The notes under the pieces: model-generated
The model's database searches: none
Told to the model about the DNA's origin: nothing
Seen by the model: the letters and a program-made list of their open reading frames with translations, nothing else
Origin: a virus
Direction: 5' to 3' (one strand)
DNA: 64,000 nucleotides
IMG/VR virus record: IMGVR_UViG_3300032268_001383
Location: 34,742 to 98,741 of that record
Part shown: piece by piece, positions 45,664-54,038 of the stretch
How the letters are laid out: each line of letters starts with the position of its first letter
How positions within the stretch are numbered: position 1 is the stretch's first letter
Made by a program: the position numbers and the translations under genes

Positions 45664-47385
45664 TTAAGAACTAGAACCCGGAACCACCGTGGGGTTGGCG
45701 GGTACGACTGGTGTTGGTGTTGATGTCCCAGCTTTATATGTAATCGTTCCTCTAAATTTATTTCCACTAATAATATTCGATCCTACTAAAAATGGGTACC
45801 CAACATATAGTGATCCATTATACAGAACGTTGGTTGTTCTAATTCTAACCCAAAAATCATTAGTGGAAGATATATCCGTAGCGCTACCGCCAGTTGTGTC
45901 AATCTGAAAAACTTCTGTTACCGTTGGATAAAAATTGCCTAATGTAGAGTTCCCTCCAAATCCAGAAGATATACTCGTTGTAGCAGGTTTAAATCTTTCT
46001 CCGCTTAATTTGAACATAATTCCTAAAAAATTTGTACCAGAGTATGATATAGTACTAGTAGTCTCAATCTCAAAACTTAAATTTACAATAGCTCCAACTC
46101 TGTATGCCGAAATACTATACGTAAAATTGCTCAAGGAAGTAGTGTTTGAGAAGGTTCCCGAATTCGTAGAATAATAAACGGTGGAATTAGGAGTGAGTAA
46201 AGTAGATGACTCATAATTAGTAATTTGACCCTCACCGTAAACTGTCAAATCATTATCACCAAATACGGATAAATCACCTACAACATTTGTTTTACCTAAG
46301 GTATTTTCATTACCGGTGCTATAAAAACTGGTGGTTCCACCTACTCTAATTCCAAAACTATTTATTGGATTCGTAGTGATATCTCGAAATGTGTATAAAT
46401 ACGTATTAGTTAAGTCATTTAAATCATATCTTCGTGCGGTAACTCTATTTGTTGAGCTCACAGTACCAGCTGTTACAATTAAACCAGTGATTGTGTTATT
46501 ACTGTTTATAGTACCATTTACATCTAATGTGGCTGAAGGATTGGTTGTCTTAATACCAACTCTACCGGATTGAGTAGCAGTTGTAAAAATAGTAGTAACA
46601 AAATTATTATCACTGGTTCCAGCAAACCTATTTTGAATCTGTAATTCATCTTTAGTTTGTATTATCTTAGAAGATCCGTGGGATTGTGAAAAAGAATTCT
46701 CAACGCCTGTGTAGTACCAATTATATCCAATCACCGATGACCCACCTCTATGTATTACTAAGGGTTGAGCCAAACTTAATGAATTTGACGCTGTCCCTAT
46801 TTGAAAGTATTCTTTTGGATCGATAGTTCCAATGCCAATTTTTCCATCTGAACTAATTCTCAGACTTTCTTTCAAGCTCGCACCAAACCCCGTTGAAAAG
46901 GCTAAAGCGCCCGGTCTTGTATCTGGTCTAACTGGATTAAATGATATAAAAGCACTATCAACTATACTCGACCCATTAAAATATTTGAATTGTTGTCTGA
47001 ACTCAGTACCTCGAAAACCAAGTGTTGGTTCGATTGTATGTCTTACAAAGTTATTATACAAATATGACTTAGTTAAAATATCAGCATCTGTTTTCCAAAC
47101 TAAATCATAAGATTGGCTACCAACAATATTTGACGTGGTTCCAAAATCTACAAAAGTATCTCCAATTAAACTACCGCTACCACCATAGATACCCCCTCTT
47201 TCTTCAACAATCCAAGTACTGCCATTCCAAGTATATGTTAATTGATTATCTGTTTGGTAAACTTTTAAACCCTCATATTTATATACTATGTTATTTCTAC
47301 TAGTGGAATTTGTAGCAACTAGTCTGGAATCTATAGGAACTGATTGGTTTACATCAAAATTTGTTATTATACTTATGCCAGGCAT
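45664..47385 (-). CDS. Tail fibre protein with T-N-P-S-A-T-L-D-V-N-G segment
   Basis: A 573-residue beta-rich protein. Near residues 275-290 it has VGIKTTNPSATLDVNGTINS, the hallmark (IGTTSPSAxLDVNG-type) of Bacteroidetes and phage fibre proteins that often end in an intramolecular chaperone. Here an earlier GIGTIDPKEYFQIGT copy is near 180. No S74 chaperone Ser/Lys motif is visible at the C-terminus, which is Pro/Thr/Val-rich (TPTPVVPANPTVVPGSSS). It is downstream of and co-oriented with the 565-residue gene (16-nt gap). It is probably a distal fibre subunit. Confidence 0.7.
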   Translation of the reverse strand: MPGISIITNFDVNQSVPIDSRLVATNSTSRNNIVYKYEGLKVYQTDNQLTYTWNGSTWIVEERGGIYGGSGSLIGDTFVDFGTTSNIVGSQSYDLVWKTDADILTKSYLYNNFVRHTIEPTLGFRGTEFRQQFKYFNGSSIVDSAFISFNPVRPDTRPGALAFSTGFGASLKESLRISSDGKIGIGTIDPKEYFQIGTASNSLSLAQPLVIHRGGSSVIGYNWYYTGVENSFSQSHGSSKIIQTKDELQIQNRFAGTSDNNFVTTIFTTATQSGRVGIKTTNPSATLDVNGTINSNNTITGLIVTAGTVSSTNRVTARRYDLNDLTNTYLYTFRDITTNPINSFGIRVGGTTSFYSTGNENTLGKTNVVGDLSVFGDNDLTVYGEGQITNYESSTLLTPNSTVYYSTNSGTFSNTTSLSNFTYSISAYRVGAIVNLSFEIETTSTISYSGTNFLGIMFKLSGERFKPATTSISSGFGGNSTLGNFYPTVTEVFQIDTTGGSATDISSTNDFWVRIRTTNVLYNGSLYVGYPFLVGSNIISGNKFRGTITYKAGTSTPTPVVPANPTVVPGSSS

Positions 47386-47401
47386 TTTAATTATTTATTT
47401 T

Positions 47402-49099
47402 TTATCCAAAATTAAATTGATAGTTTTCACTATATAGTGGAGTTGAACCTATTTGTGTTGGTATTGGTGAAGAAGAACCTGTTGGTGCACCCACAAATAT
47501 ATAAAATTTATAGTCTCTGTTTGTCCATCTACCTGGATGAGGAGAAGTCACATTTGTTACTATGAATTTCATGAATGAAGGTGTTACATCATATAAGTTT
47601 TGATCTAATATTGTTACTAAATCTGGAAATTCAGCTGGATATCCAAAGTATAAGTAAGCATTGTTCGACGAACTCGCAAAAAGTCCTAAAGTAGAAAGAT
47701 TTACTGTTTTATTATATGATGATGTGGCTACCAAAACTGGTTCAGTTAATAGTGGTGTGAGATAACCCGAAACAGGGTTAGATGATGTTCCTAAAATTCC
47801 ATTAATTGTATTCAAACCAATATTTTGCGTAGCTGATATAGTAGCCGTTCCATAATACCAAGGTGTCACGGCGAGTAAACTTGCAGTTGCAACCAAACTC
47901 GTTGGATAACTATCAGCCAAATTAACTGCATAATCATATCCTATATAACTTTGAGTTGTAGCAAAATATACACCCGAACTAAATGGTGCGTCAAAGGAAT
48001 AAATGTTTATACCATTCGGAATAGAAGGTCCAGGGACTAAGAAGCCAGGTATAAAAGGTGTTGGTACATAAGGATTTATAGTTCCAGAGTCAACTCTAGT
48101 AAAAAAGTTTGGTCCTGTTATAATACTATAGGTTGCATTTTTATAAACCGAAATTGAGAACTTCAGATTTGTAGAAGCTTCTAAATCATTTCCAATTTCC
48201 CATAATGTATTAGACAATTGTATTGTCAATTCTGGTGCAATATAAGGATAAAGTATTTGACGAATCATTTCTGTTACGGGCACATTACTGAAAGTAGAAC
48301 CAGCAGGAATTCCCCCAATTGCAACCGGAGTAGGTACAGTTGAACTAAAATTTATAGGTAACCCATTCAAAATCACAGGATTACCGCTAATAGTCACGGA
48401 TCCAGTTGAACTCAAACTTGTTATAGACGCTGTTACCGGAGCTTCCCAGACAGCATAGGGTTGAGAACCAATATATTTATATTTCAATATATAGTCTTGT
48501 TGTGGTAAACCAACTGTGTTTTGAGCAAAAGTCGGCCAATTCATTCCATTCAAAACTACATTTCCATTTTCACTATAAATACTGATATTTCCACCATAAG
48601 CAGTAAGACCGTTAGTGTAATAGGATGAATTTCTGATTTCAAAATCAATTGTATTTGCAAATGGTGAATTATTAACAATAAAAGACCTGAGATAAGGTGT
48701 GGTTAACTGACCTGACTGGAAGTTTGACCCTGTTCCTGCTAAAAAGGCGACTTTGGTATTCTGTAAACCAGTAGATTGAGTTTTTGTATTATAAAAAAAT
48801 ACATCAACATCAGTAAAATTTAAAAGATTATTTGTTAATACGGGTGCGCCACCTATTTCTTTTTTTCCAATAAGAATTTTCTTTTGTATAAAGTTTTGAT
48901 CTAAACCTATGTATTCTGTTCCCCCAGAATTTTGAGTAGGCTTAAACATAATATTTTCCCAAAGAGTATAAATAGCATTTCTAACATCTATTGGGGCAAT
49001 CAACTTTGATGTATTATCTCTTAAACCGAAAAATACATCATTTAAATCCTGTAATTTAGTTGCGTTTGTAGGTGGAGTACCAATGCTATATGTCGACAT
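47402..49099 (-). CDS. Probable tail fibre or appendage structural protein (565 aa)
   Basis: A 565-residue protein. A short N-terminal helical part (DLNDVFFGLRDNTSKLIAP and the following RNAIYTLWENI) is typical of the attachment segments of phage fibres. Long Ser/Thr/Asn-rich beta regions follow, with an Ig-like part after ~290. It precedes the LDVNG-type fibre gene on the same transcript. A promoter box lies 23 nt upstream. It is probably the proximal fibre or a linker. Confidence 0.55.
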   Translation of the reverse strand: MSTYSIGTPPTNATKLQDLNDVFFGLRDNTSKLIAPIDVRNAIYTLWENIMFKPTQNSGGTEYIGLDQNFIQKKILIGKKEIGGAPVLTNNLLNFTDVDVFFYNTKTQSTGLQNTKVAFLAGTGSNFQSGQLTTPYLRSFIVNNSPFANTIDFEIRNSSYYTNGLTAYGGNISIYSENGNVVLNGMNWPTFAQNTVGLPQQDYILKYKYIGSQPYAVWEAPVTASITSLSSTGSVTISGNPVILNGLPINFSSTVPTPVAIGGIPAGSTFSNVPVTEMIRQILYPYIAPELTIQLSNTLWEIGNDLEASTNLKFSISVYKNATYSIITGPNFFTRVDSGTINPYVPTPFIPGFLVPGPSIPNGINIYSFDAPFSSGVYFATTQSYIGYDYAVNLADSYPTSLVATASLLAVTPWYYGTATISATQNIGLNTINGILGTSSNPVSGYLTPLLTEPVLVATSSYNKTVNLSTLGLFASSSNNAYLYFGYPAEFPDLVTILDQNLYDVTPSFMKFIVTNVTSPHPGRWTNRDYKFYIFVGAPTGSSSPIPTQIGSTPLYSENYQFNFG

Positions 49100-49121
49100 T
49101 AAATATTTTAATAGTTTTTAT

Positions 49122-49131
49122 TATATATTAA
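49122..49131 (-). promoter_or_regulatory. Candidate promoter box for the second fibre operon
   Basis: The minus strand reads ATTTTAATATATAATAAA, with the core ending 23 nt before the ATG at 49099. Confidence 0.5.
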
Positions 49132-49152
49132 AATATGAAGTTCTGAATTAAC

Positions 49153-49551
49153 CTAATTAAATAGAAATTCAATTTGCATCAATTCTTTTACCTTTATTGT
49201 TTCTAAATTCAGATCATCAAAATCGATCTTTTCATAACCAACTTCATTTTCAATATTCATTAATTCAAACATAGCTCTATTGAAAGATTCAGAATCTTTT
49301 ACCTTTACTGCACCAGGTATTATATCTCCGGTATCGTCAGTAGCTAGAACTGGATCTCCATTCTCATCTCGTTCTAAGTTTTTATCTAAAATCTTCTTCT
49401 CTAACTTTAATTTATCATCAACAAGTGAAGAAATCTCTTTCATAATTTTCATTAATCTAAAAGCTAATTTAGCGTTAATATCCATATCCATTAACTTATT
49501 TAGTACTGTCAATGTTTCGGTATTTAATTGTGAGTTTTTAATTACTATCAT
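49153..49551 (-). CDS. Unknown helical protein (132 aa)
   Basis: A 132-residue, mainly helical, acidic protein starting MIVIKNSQLNTETLTVLNKL. It contains a short Gly/Asp-rich turn (DENGDPVLATDDTGDI) in the middle. It follows the methyltransferase gene by 12 nt on the same strand. Helix-turn-helix character with Leu/Ile heptads suggests a small structural or chaperone protein (inference). Confidence 0.5.
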   Translation of the reverse strand: MIVIKNSQLNTETLTVLNKLMDMDINAKLAFRLMKIMKEISSLVDDKLKLEKKILDKNLERDENGDPVLATDDTGDIIPGAVKVKDSESFNRAMFELMNIENEVGYEKIDFDDLNLETIKVKELMQIEFLFN

Positions 49552-49563
49552 AATTTTTAAATT

Positions 49564-50283
49564 TTATTTATTTTGAAATATCTTTTCTAATCTACTTTGA
49601 CTTAATTCAAAATATTTTTCATCCTTTTCTATACAGATCCAATCTCTACCGTTTTTCTGAGCAGCAACAGCAGTTGTGGAGGTACCAGAGAAAACATCCA
49701 ATACCAAATCACCAATATTTGAATGTTTTAAGATTAAAGATTCAATTAGTGCTAGTGGCTTTTGTGTAGGGTGACTCAATCTTTCTTTTCCGTGACATAT
49801 TGGAAATTTATAAACACCATTATCATATTCTGAATTGAATGTAGGTTTTCCACCCTTTACAAAAGTGAAAAAATATTCAGTGCAGTTAGATAAATAGTTT
49901 ATTTTAGAGTTAATTGGAACTGGATTAGTTTTAATCCAACTACAAATTCTTGGTTGTTTGAAATTATATTTTATAGAAAATTCTTTAAGCTCAGTTGATT
50001 TCCAAATATCATAAAATATGATAAGTGTACCACCTTTCTTTAAGACTCTCCAGAAATTTGAGAATAAAAAATCCCAATTCAGTTCCTCTTTATCCCATTC
50101 ACCGAAATCTATCGATATATTATATTTTGTCCTCATTTCATCTGGTGTAGAATCTGAGAATTTTTTGAAATTAGAGTCTCTTGAAATTAGATAAGGTGGG
50201 TCGATTATGATTAAATCTATCGATTCTTTTTGAATTTGGGGTAAAATATGGCAACAATCTGCCAAAATAATCTGATTCACCAT
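49564..50283 (-). CDS. Beta-class DNA methyltransferase (DPPY before FSGT)
   Basis: A 239-residue protein. The catalytic D-P-P-Y is at residues 28-31 (LIIIDPPYLI), followed by a WDKEELNWDF target-recognition-like region, then HPTQKPLALIESLI and the AdoMet-binding DLVLDVFSGTSTTAVAA near 190-205. DPPY preceding FxGxG defines the beta class, which includes N6-adenine enzymes such as CcrM and MboIIM and some N4-cytosine enzymes. No cognate nuclease is nearby, so it is an orphan enzyme. A 17-bp inverted repeat covers its start codon. It is a second, distinct DNA methylase besides the D12 enzyme at 18228. Confidence 0.85.
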   Translation of the reverse strand: MVNQIILADCCHILPQIQKESIDLIIIDPPYLISRDSNFKKFSDSTPDEMRTKYNISIDFGEWDKEELNWDFLFSNFWRVLKKGGTLIIFYDIWKSTELKEFSIKYNFKQPRICSWIKTNPVPINSKINYLSNCTEYFFTFVKGGKPTFNSEYDNGVYKFPICHGKERLSHPTQKPLALIESLILKHSNIGDLVLDVFSGTSTTAVAAQKNGRDWICIEKDEKYFELSQSRLEKIFQNK

Positions 50284-50307
50284 ATCATATATATGGTGAA
50301 TCAGATT
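50269..50307 (-). promoter_or_regulatory. 17-bp perfect inverted repeat over the methyltransferase start codon
   Basis: AATCTGATTCACCATAT (50269-50285) and ATATGGTGAATCAGATT (50291-50307) are exact inverted copies with a 5-nt loop. The ATG of the methyltransferase (50281-50283) lies inside the 3' arm on the minus strand. Each arm carries one GANTC. Confidence 0.8.
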
Positions 50308-50311
50308 CTAC

Positions 50312-51085
50312 CTACCTTTCTTTCCAAATAGTTTGTAAATCAATTTTAGTTTTAATTTCTAAAATATCATTGTCAACTTTTAGACTATAACCTACGATTT
50401 TTGTAAATTTATTAACGATCCCCTTGATTACAAGTCTCTCAGATTCTTCTATGTCATAATTAAATATCTGGAAAAGGTTTTCAAGTTCTTCCTGACTCAA
50501 ATAGCCCTTATTTCCTACAAAAAAAATAAAATCATAAAATTGATTGTTTAAATCATTACCCTCTCTTATTTTATGTGCTAAAAATAGAGTTAGACAATTC
50601 TCAACACCAATTGAAGGGAGCGAAAACCTATAGTTATCTACTAGTATTTCAAGTGTTTCTTCATCAATTGTATATTTCGAGAAGTCAAAATAATTGAAAT
50701 TTTGGCTAGAGAAAATTATAGACTCATCCCTACCAGTTTTTTCATTAAAATAGGGCACTGAAATACTCTTATTAGTAGTAAACTTAACGATTTCTAAAAA
50801 GATAAAGACTAAATCTACACTCTTCAAATCCTCGAAAGAATAGGGCTTTGAAATTATCGTGTTATATCTAACTATTTTTTTTAAAGATTCAACTATTAGA
50901 AATAGATTTTCTTTATCATAATTATGCTCATAGTCAATAATATGCTCCAAATCTGCTTTTTTAATCCTTAACTCGAAATCATTTGGGTAGAACTTACCTT
51001 GAGAGGGCAATTTACACAAATCAATTTTCTTTGATGTATTAACTAATCCCCTGAACAAATTAAGTATACTTTCAATCACTAACAT
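50312..51085 (-). CDS. T4 gp26-like baseplate hub protein (tentative)
   Basis: A 257-residue protein. An early LPSQGKFYP motif (residues ~26-34) followed by ELRIKKADLEHIIDYEH and YNTIISKPYSFEDL resembles, from memory, the family of T4 baseplate proteins (gp26 and relatives) whose members start with a hydrophobic segment and LPSxGxFY. The protein is rich in helices and has no membrane span. In T4, gp26 is part of the central baseplate hub. The next gene downstream begins beyond the inverted repeat at 50269-50307. Confidence 0.5.
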   Translation of the reverse strand: MLVIESILNLFRGLVNTSKKIDLCKLPSQGKFYPNDFELRIKKADLEHIIDYEHNYDKENLFLIVESLKKIVRYNTIISKPYSFEDLKSVDLVFIFLEIVKFTTNKSISVPYFNEKTGRDESIIFSSQNFNYFDFSKYTIDEETLEILVDNYRFSLPSIGVENCLTLFLAHKIREGNDLNNQFYDFIFFVGNKGYLSQEELENLFQIFNYDIEESERLVIKGIVNKFTKIVGYSLKVDNDILEIKTKIDLQTIWKER

Positions 51086-51130
51086 TTACTTTTTTTATTA
51101 TTATATATTTAAAATGAATTTTGTCTAAAA

Positions 51131-51167
51131 AAATTAGAAAGTATTCTCTTGGAATCCTTTCTAATTT
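51131..51167 (-). terminator. Intrinsic terminator after the Ro60-like gene
   Basis: The stem is AAATTAGAAAG (51131-51141) with CTTTCTAATTT (51157-51167). On the minus strand it is followed by TTTTTAG. It overlaps the last bases of the Ro60-like gene. Confidence 0.8.
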
Positions 51168-52611
51168 AAATCTGAATAGAGTTAATCCTATTAAGTAGAG
51201 CCTTTTTATCAGTCTTTAAAAACTTCATCACATCAAATACTTTATCAGAAAATCCAGCCAAACAATAAATTTGGTTTTCCGGAAATTGTAAAGTAGACAT
51301 CCCTGCCAAATCCCAAGAAAAAACATGCGGGTTAACATTGTATTTCTTTTTATAAGCATTGTATTCTTTTGTGGGTGTTGTATACCCAATCCATGATTGG
51401 AAATCAGACAATAGTATTATGTTATCATAAGATTTATTTGCTTTTTCAAAAACAGATTTAACATTAGTGCCACCACCACTAAATCTGAATTTATTTCTTA
51501 GTGAAATAACTGTATCAGATGGGTCATAGTTGATATACTGAGCGTTAGTGGCAAATGTCATTACATCACACTCATTTGCCTTAATCAACATCGCACCGAA
51601 TAAAGAAGCAATTTCAGATGGTGTACCAGACATTGAGCCAGATACATCTATTACAACCAAAGTTTCTCCATCAAGTTTGGGTACATTCATAACTGATATA
51701 TTCAATGCTTCATTGATAGCCTTTAAAACATCTCTTACTTCCTTATTGGAATCAAGTTTGGATATTTCATCGTAAGCCTTAGAGAATCTAAATGGTAGAA
51801 CTTTAGACTTTGCAATCAAGTTTTCATCAACCAACATTTCACAAGCCTTAGTTACACTTTTGGGTGACTGTGTAATAATATTACGAAGATTTCTTAATAA
51901 TCCAAAATAACCAATCCTTCTAGTGCTAAGAAGTTCATCCCAAGCATCAGCTTTTAAATCTTTCAATTCTTCTTCATCATTAGCCTTTTGTCCAGCAGAT
52001 GTAAGCATACTCTCCCAAGTCCCAGTGCTTTTTAAATCGCCGTTTATTAATTGAGATAGAGCCTCGCCATTCTTTTTTGTAGGAGTAGGGTGAACCAAGT
52101 TGACAATATCAACTAGTTTAACATCTTTATTTTCACTACGATACTTTCCGAGCTGGTAAGCATCGAATTTATCAAATGCTTTTGCAAATCCTTTTTTCAA
52201 AGAATTTGGGAATTTTGGACTTTTAATATCAGTTTTATTTTGTAAGTAATATGAAAGGATTTCTGACATATCATCTACACGGCTAACTACTTTTGAGTAG
52301 AAGTTTTTAGACCATTCTTTCCCAGAAATCTCTGAAGCCAATTCACCCGCTAAAGCATGTGTAATACTTCTCATACCGAATTCATCTCTTGCAAAAATAG
52401 CAGACTTTGCCAAAAATTCTTTGTCTTTGATTTTTTTGATATATCCTTTCATATCTGATAGGGATTCATTAGCCTTTCTATAAAACTGGTCTTTAACAAA
52501 TGAAGTCAATAATAATGAAACAAAAGCCATTTCATCTGACTGCTTGTAAGCTTGTCCACCGGCTCTATTTTCTACTTTTTCTACAATTTTTTTTGTATTA
52601 AACTTTGACAT
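51166..52611 (-). CDS. rsr: Ro60/Rsr-like TROVE and vWA domain RNA-binding protein
   Basis: A 481-residue protein. The N-terminal ~290 residues read as a TROVE module of HEAT-like helices (FLAKSAIFARDEFGMRSITH, the phage counterpart of the Ro60 A-x-x-A-R-x-x-x-x-x-R-S-x-S/T-H segment; YQLGKYRSENK; RIGYFGLLRNLRNI). A von Willebrand A domain follows from ~310, with MIDAS D-V-S-G-S-M-S-G near 320, a Thr in SGGGTNV and a later Asp in LLSDFQSW. Ro60 forms a ring that binds Y RNAs on its outside and misfolded RNA in its hole, and helps RNA quality control. Bacterial rsr genes usually lie beside a Y RNA gene; here a structured leader precedes the gene. Homologues occur in a few phages. Confidence 0.88.
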   Translation of the reverse strand: MSKFNTKKIVEKVENRAGGQAYKQSDEMAFVSLLLTSFVKDQFYRKANESLSDMKGYIKKIKDKEFLAKSAIFARDEFGMRSITHALAGELASEISGKEWSKNFYSKVVSRVDDMSEILSYYLQNKTDIKSPKFPNSLKKGFAKAFDKFDAYQLGKYRSENKDVKLVDIVNLVHPTPTKKNGEALSQLINGDLKSTGTWESMLTSAGQKANDEEELKDLKADAWDELLSTRRIGYFGLLRNLRNIITQSPKSVTKACEMLVDENLIAKSKVLPFRFSKAYDEISKLDSNKEVRDVLKAINEALNISVMNVPKLDGETLVVIDVSGSMSGTPSEIASLFGAMLIKANECDVMTFATNAQYINYDPSDTVISLRNKFRFSGGGTNVKSVFEKANKSYDNIILLSDFQSWIGYTTPTKEYNAYKKKYNVNPHVFSWDLAGMSTLQFPENQIYCLAGFSDKVFDVMKFLKTDKKALLNRINSIQI

Positions 52612-52642
52612 ATATTTGATTTTAATTTTGAATAAAAAAGAA

Positions 52643-52672
52643 ACCAGACTTAAAAATTAATTTAAGTCTGGT
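52643..52672 (-). terminator. Strong intrinsic terminator 32 nt before the Ro60-like start codon
   Basis: A 12-bp perfect stem (ACCAGACTTAAA / TTTAAGTCTGGT) with a 6-nt loop. On the minus strand it is followed by TTTCTTTTTT. It lies between the structured region and the ATG at 52611, so leader transcription should stop here unless the stem is prevented. Confidence 0.85.
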
Positions 52673-53035
52673 CGAAAGATTTAATTTGAAGGCAGGAAAG
52701 TTTAGCGTGAGCTGTCATTTTATAACCCGAAACGTTTTTTTTTCACCAAGTTGAAAATTTCAAGTCAAAACCGATGTATTTTAAAGATACTCATCTTATC
52801 TCAGTTTCATTTTAGTCTTAACTGTTAACTACTACATTTCAATTCCTTAGTTAGAATAGTTGTAAGGTGACTAACCAGTCTTTTTAAACTTCAATGACTT
52901 TGTCGCCAACTTCATCAAAGAACTGTGGGGCTTGACTAGCCTTTCTGTTTTTGTAGTTAATAGAATTATGATTGTGTCGAAGTATCTCATTCTATCACCA
53001 TGCCTTCACGCATTTATATCGACCAGAGTAAATTA
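52658..53035 (-). ncRNA. Candidate structured RNA/leader of the Ro60-like gene (Y-RNA-like or attenuator)
   Basis: The gap 52612-53279 has no ORF of note and is less AT-biased than the flanks. Long-range pairing closes it: TCTGGTCGA (52667-52675) with TCGACCAGA (53019-53027), extended by TAATTTA (52658-52664) with TAAATTA (53029-53035), in all 16 bp with a small internal loop. Inner helices include CTTCAATGA (52889-52897) with TCATCAAAG (52912-52920, some G-U), ATAGAAT (52960-52966) with ATTCTAT (52989-52995), CCTTA with TAAGG (52845-52867) and GACTaaccAGTC (52869-52880). The 3' strand of the closing stem contains the first arm of the terminator, so the two structures exclude each other. No tRNA, tmRNA or RNase P signature was found. 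Y RNA identity is inferred from linkage to Ro60 only. Confidence 0.6.
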
Positions 53036-53228
53036 CATTTGAGTGTTTGTTGAATTTTCATAATTTCGATGTAACTCAGATGTTGACTACTGGAGTGTGT
53101 ATGTTTTACAAGGATTTTTTCAAAAGTTGTTTTTAAAAACCAATTTTTTTAAAAATTTTTCAACATAACAGAAATATATATTGAAGTAAAAAATCTAAAA
53201 AAATTCAATTATGGATTTTTTATAGATA

Positions 53229-53262
53229 AAGAACTCATATTAAATTATTAATATGAGTTCTT
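53229..53262 (-). terminator. Hairpin after nrdA, probable terminator
   Basis: A 15-bp perfect stem (AAGAACTCATATTAA / TTAATATGAGTTCTT) with a 4-nt loop, 18 nt after the NrdA C-fragment stop. The minus-strand U-tract is short (TTCTTTATC), so termination may be partial. This would allow read-through into the structured leader. Confidence 0.6.
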
Positions 53263-53279
53263 AAAAAAATATTAATTTA

Positions 53280-54026
53280 TCAAGAGCCACAAGATTCGCA
53301 ACCATCAGGTCCTGAATCTAAGCTACACTGGATTTCTGCCATTTTTTGTTCTTCAGTTTTAGTTTCTTGAACTGTAAACTTAACAGCATCTGCAGCCGAT
53401 TTAGTTCTTAAATAATACATACCAGTTTTTAGATTGTATCTTCTATCTCTATAAAATTTAGGATTACCTTCTTTATCACAAACAACTTGGTAGTTTTCAT
53501 CATTTTCCGGAATAATTAATTTTCCAGCTGAATCAGTCAGGAAAGTACGTTTACCCCAACCATAGAAGTGCATAGACGTTAATTTACCAAAATTAACATT
53601 ATCCATAAATATGTTCATTGATTGAGTTTGATCGATAAAGGCACCTCTATCTGCAGCCAATTCAATAACGTCCTTTTGTTTAACTTCCCATACAGTCTTG
53701 AAAATCTCTTTCAAATGAGTTGGAATTTCCGGTATATTTTGAACTGAACCATTCTGTTGAATAATTTTATTCTTAACTGATTCATTCCAAATACCAAGTT
53801 TAACTAATTCTTTTACCAAATACTTATTTACAATAATAAACTCACCAGAAATTACTCTTCTTAAATATAAATTTGATGTCTGTGCTTCACAAGATGCTTC
53901 ATTACCGAGTATTGATGCTGTATTATGTGAGACACATCCATTTTCTAAAAGATATTCATGTGCTTCATTAACTTCGATATCCCAAGTTGGTTTTAGACCA
54001 GATTTACTTATTTTTTTTACTTTCAT
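53280..54026 (-). CDS. nrdA: Ribonucleotide reductase NrdA C-terminal fragment with intein-2 C half
   Basis: A 248-residue protein. Residues 1-35 are the C-terminal half of a split intein, ending W-D-I-E-V-N-E-A-H-E-Y then G-C-V-S-H-N (blocks F and G), followed by Thr as the +1 residue, which is suitable for splicing. The extein (213 residues) starts TASILGNEASCEAQTSN and continues the NrdA barrel. It ends in GPDGCESCGS, whose Cys-x-x-Cys is the redox shuttle tail of class I enzymes. The N partner is the fragment ending MPTAS before an intein Cys at 56003. Class Ia RNR makes dNTPs with NrdB; no nrdB is in the window. Confidence 0.85.
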   Translation of the reverse strand: MKVKKISKSGLKPTWDIEVNEAHEYLLENGCVSHNTASILGNEASCEAQTSNLYLRRVISGEFIIVNKYLVKELVKLGIWNESVKNKIIQQNGSVQNIPEIPTHLKEIFKTVWEVKQKDVIELAADRGAFIDQTQSMNIFMDNVNFGKLTSMHFYGWGKRTFLTDSAGKLIIPENDENYQVVCDKEGNPKFYRDRRYNLKTGMYYLRTKSAADAVKFTVQETKTEEQKMAEIQCSLDSGPDGCESCGS

Positions 54027-54038
54027 ATTTGTTTATAT

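Noticed and set aside
52612-53279. tRNA, tmRNA or RNase P RNA in the non-coding region
   Set aside because: No T-loop, acceptor pairing, tag peptide frame or RNase P core sequence was found on either strand.
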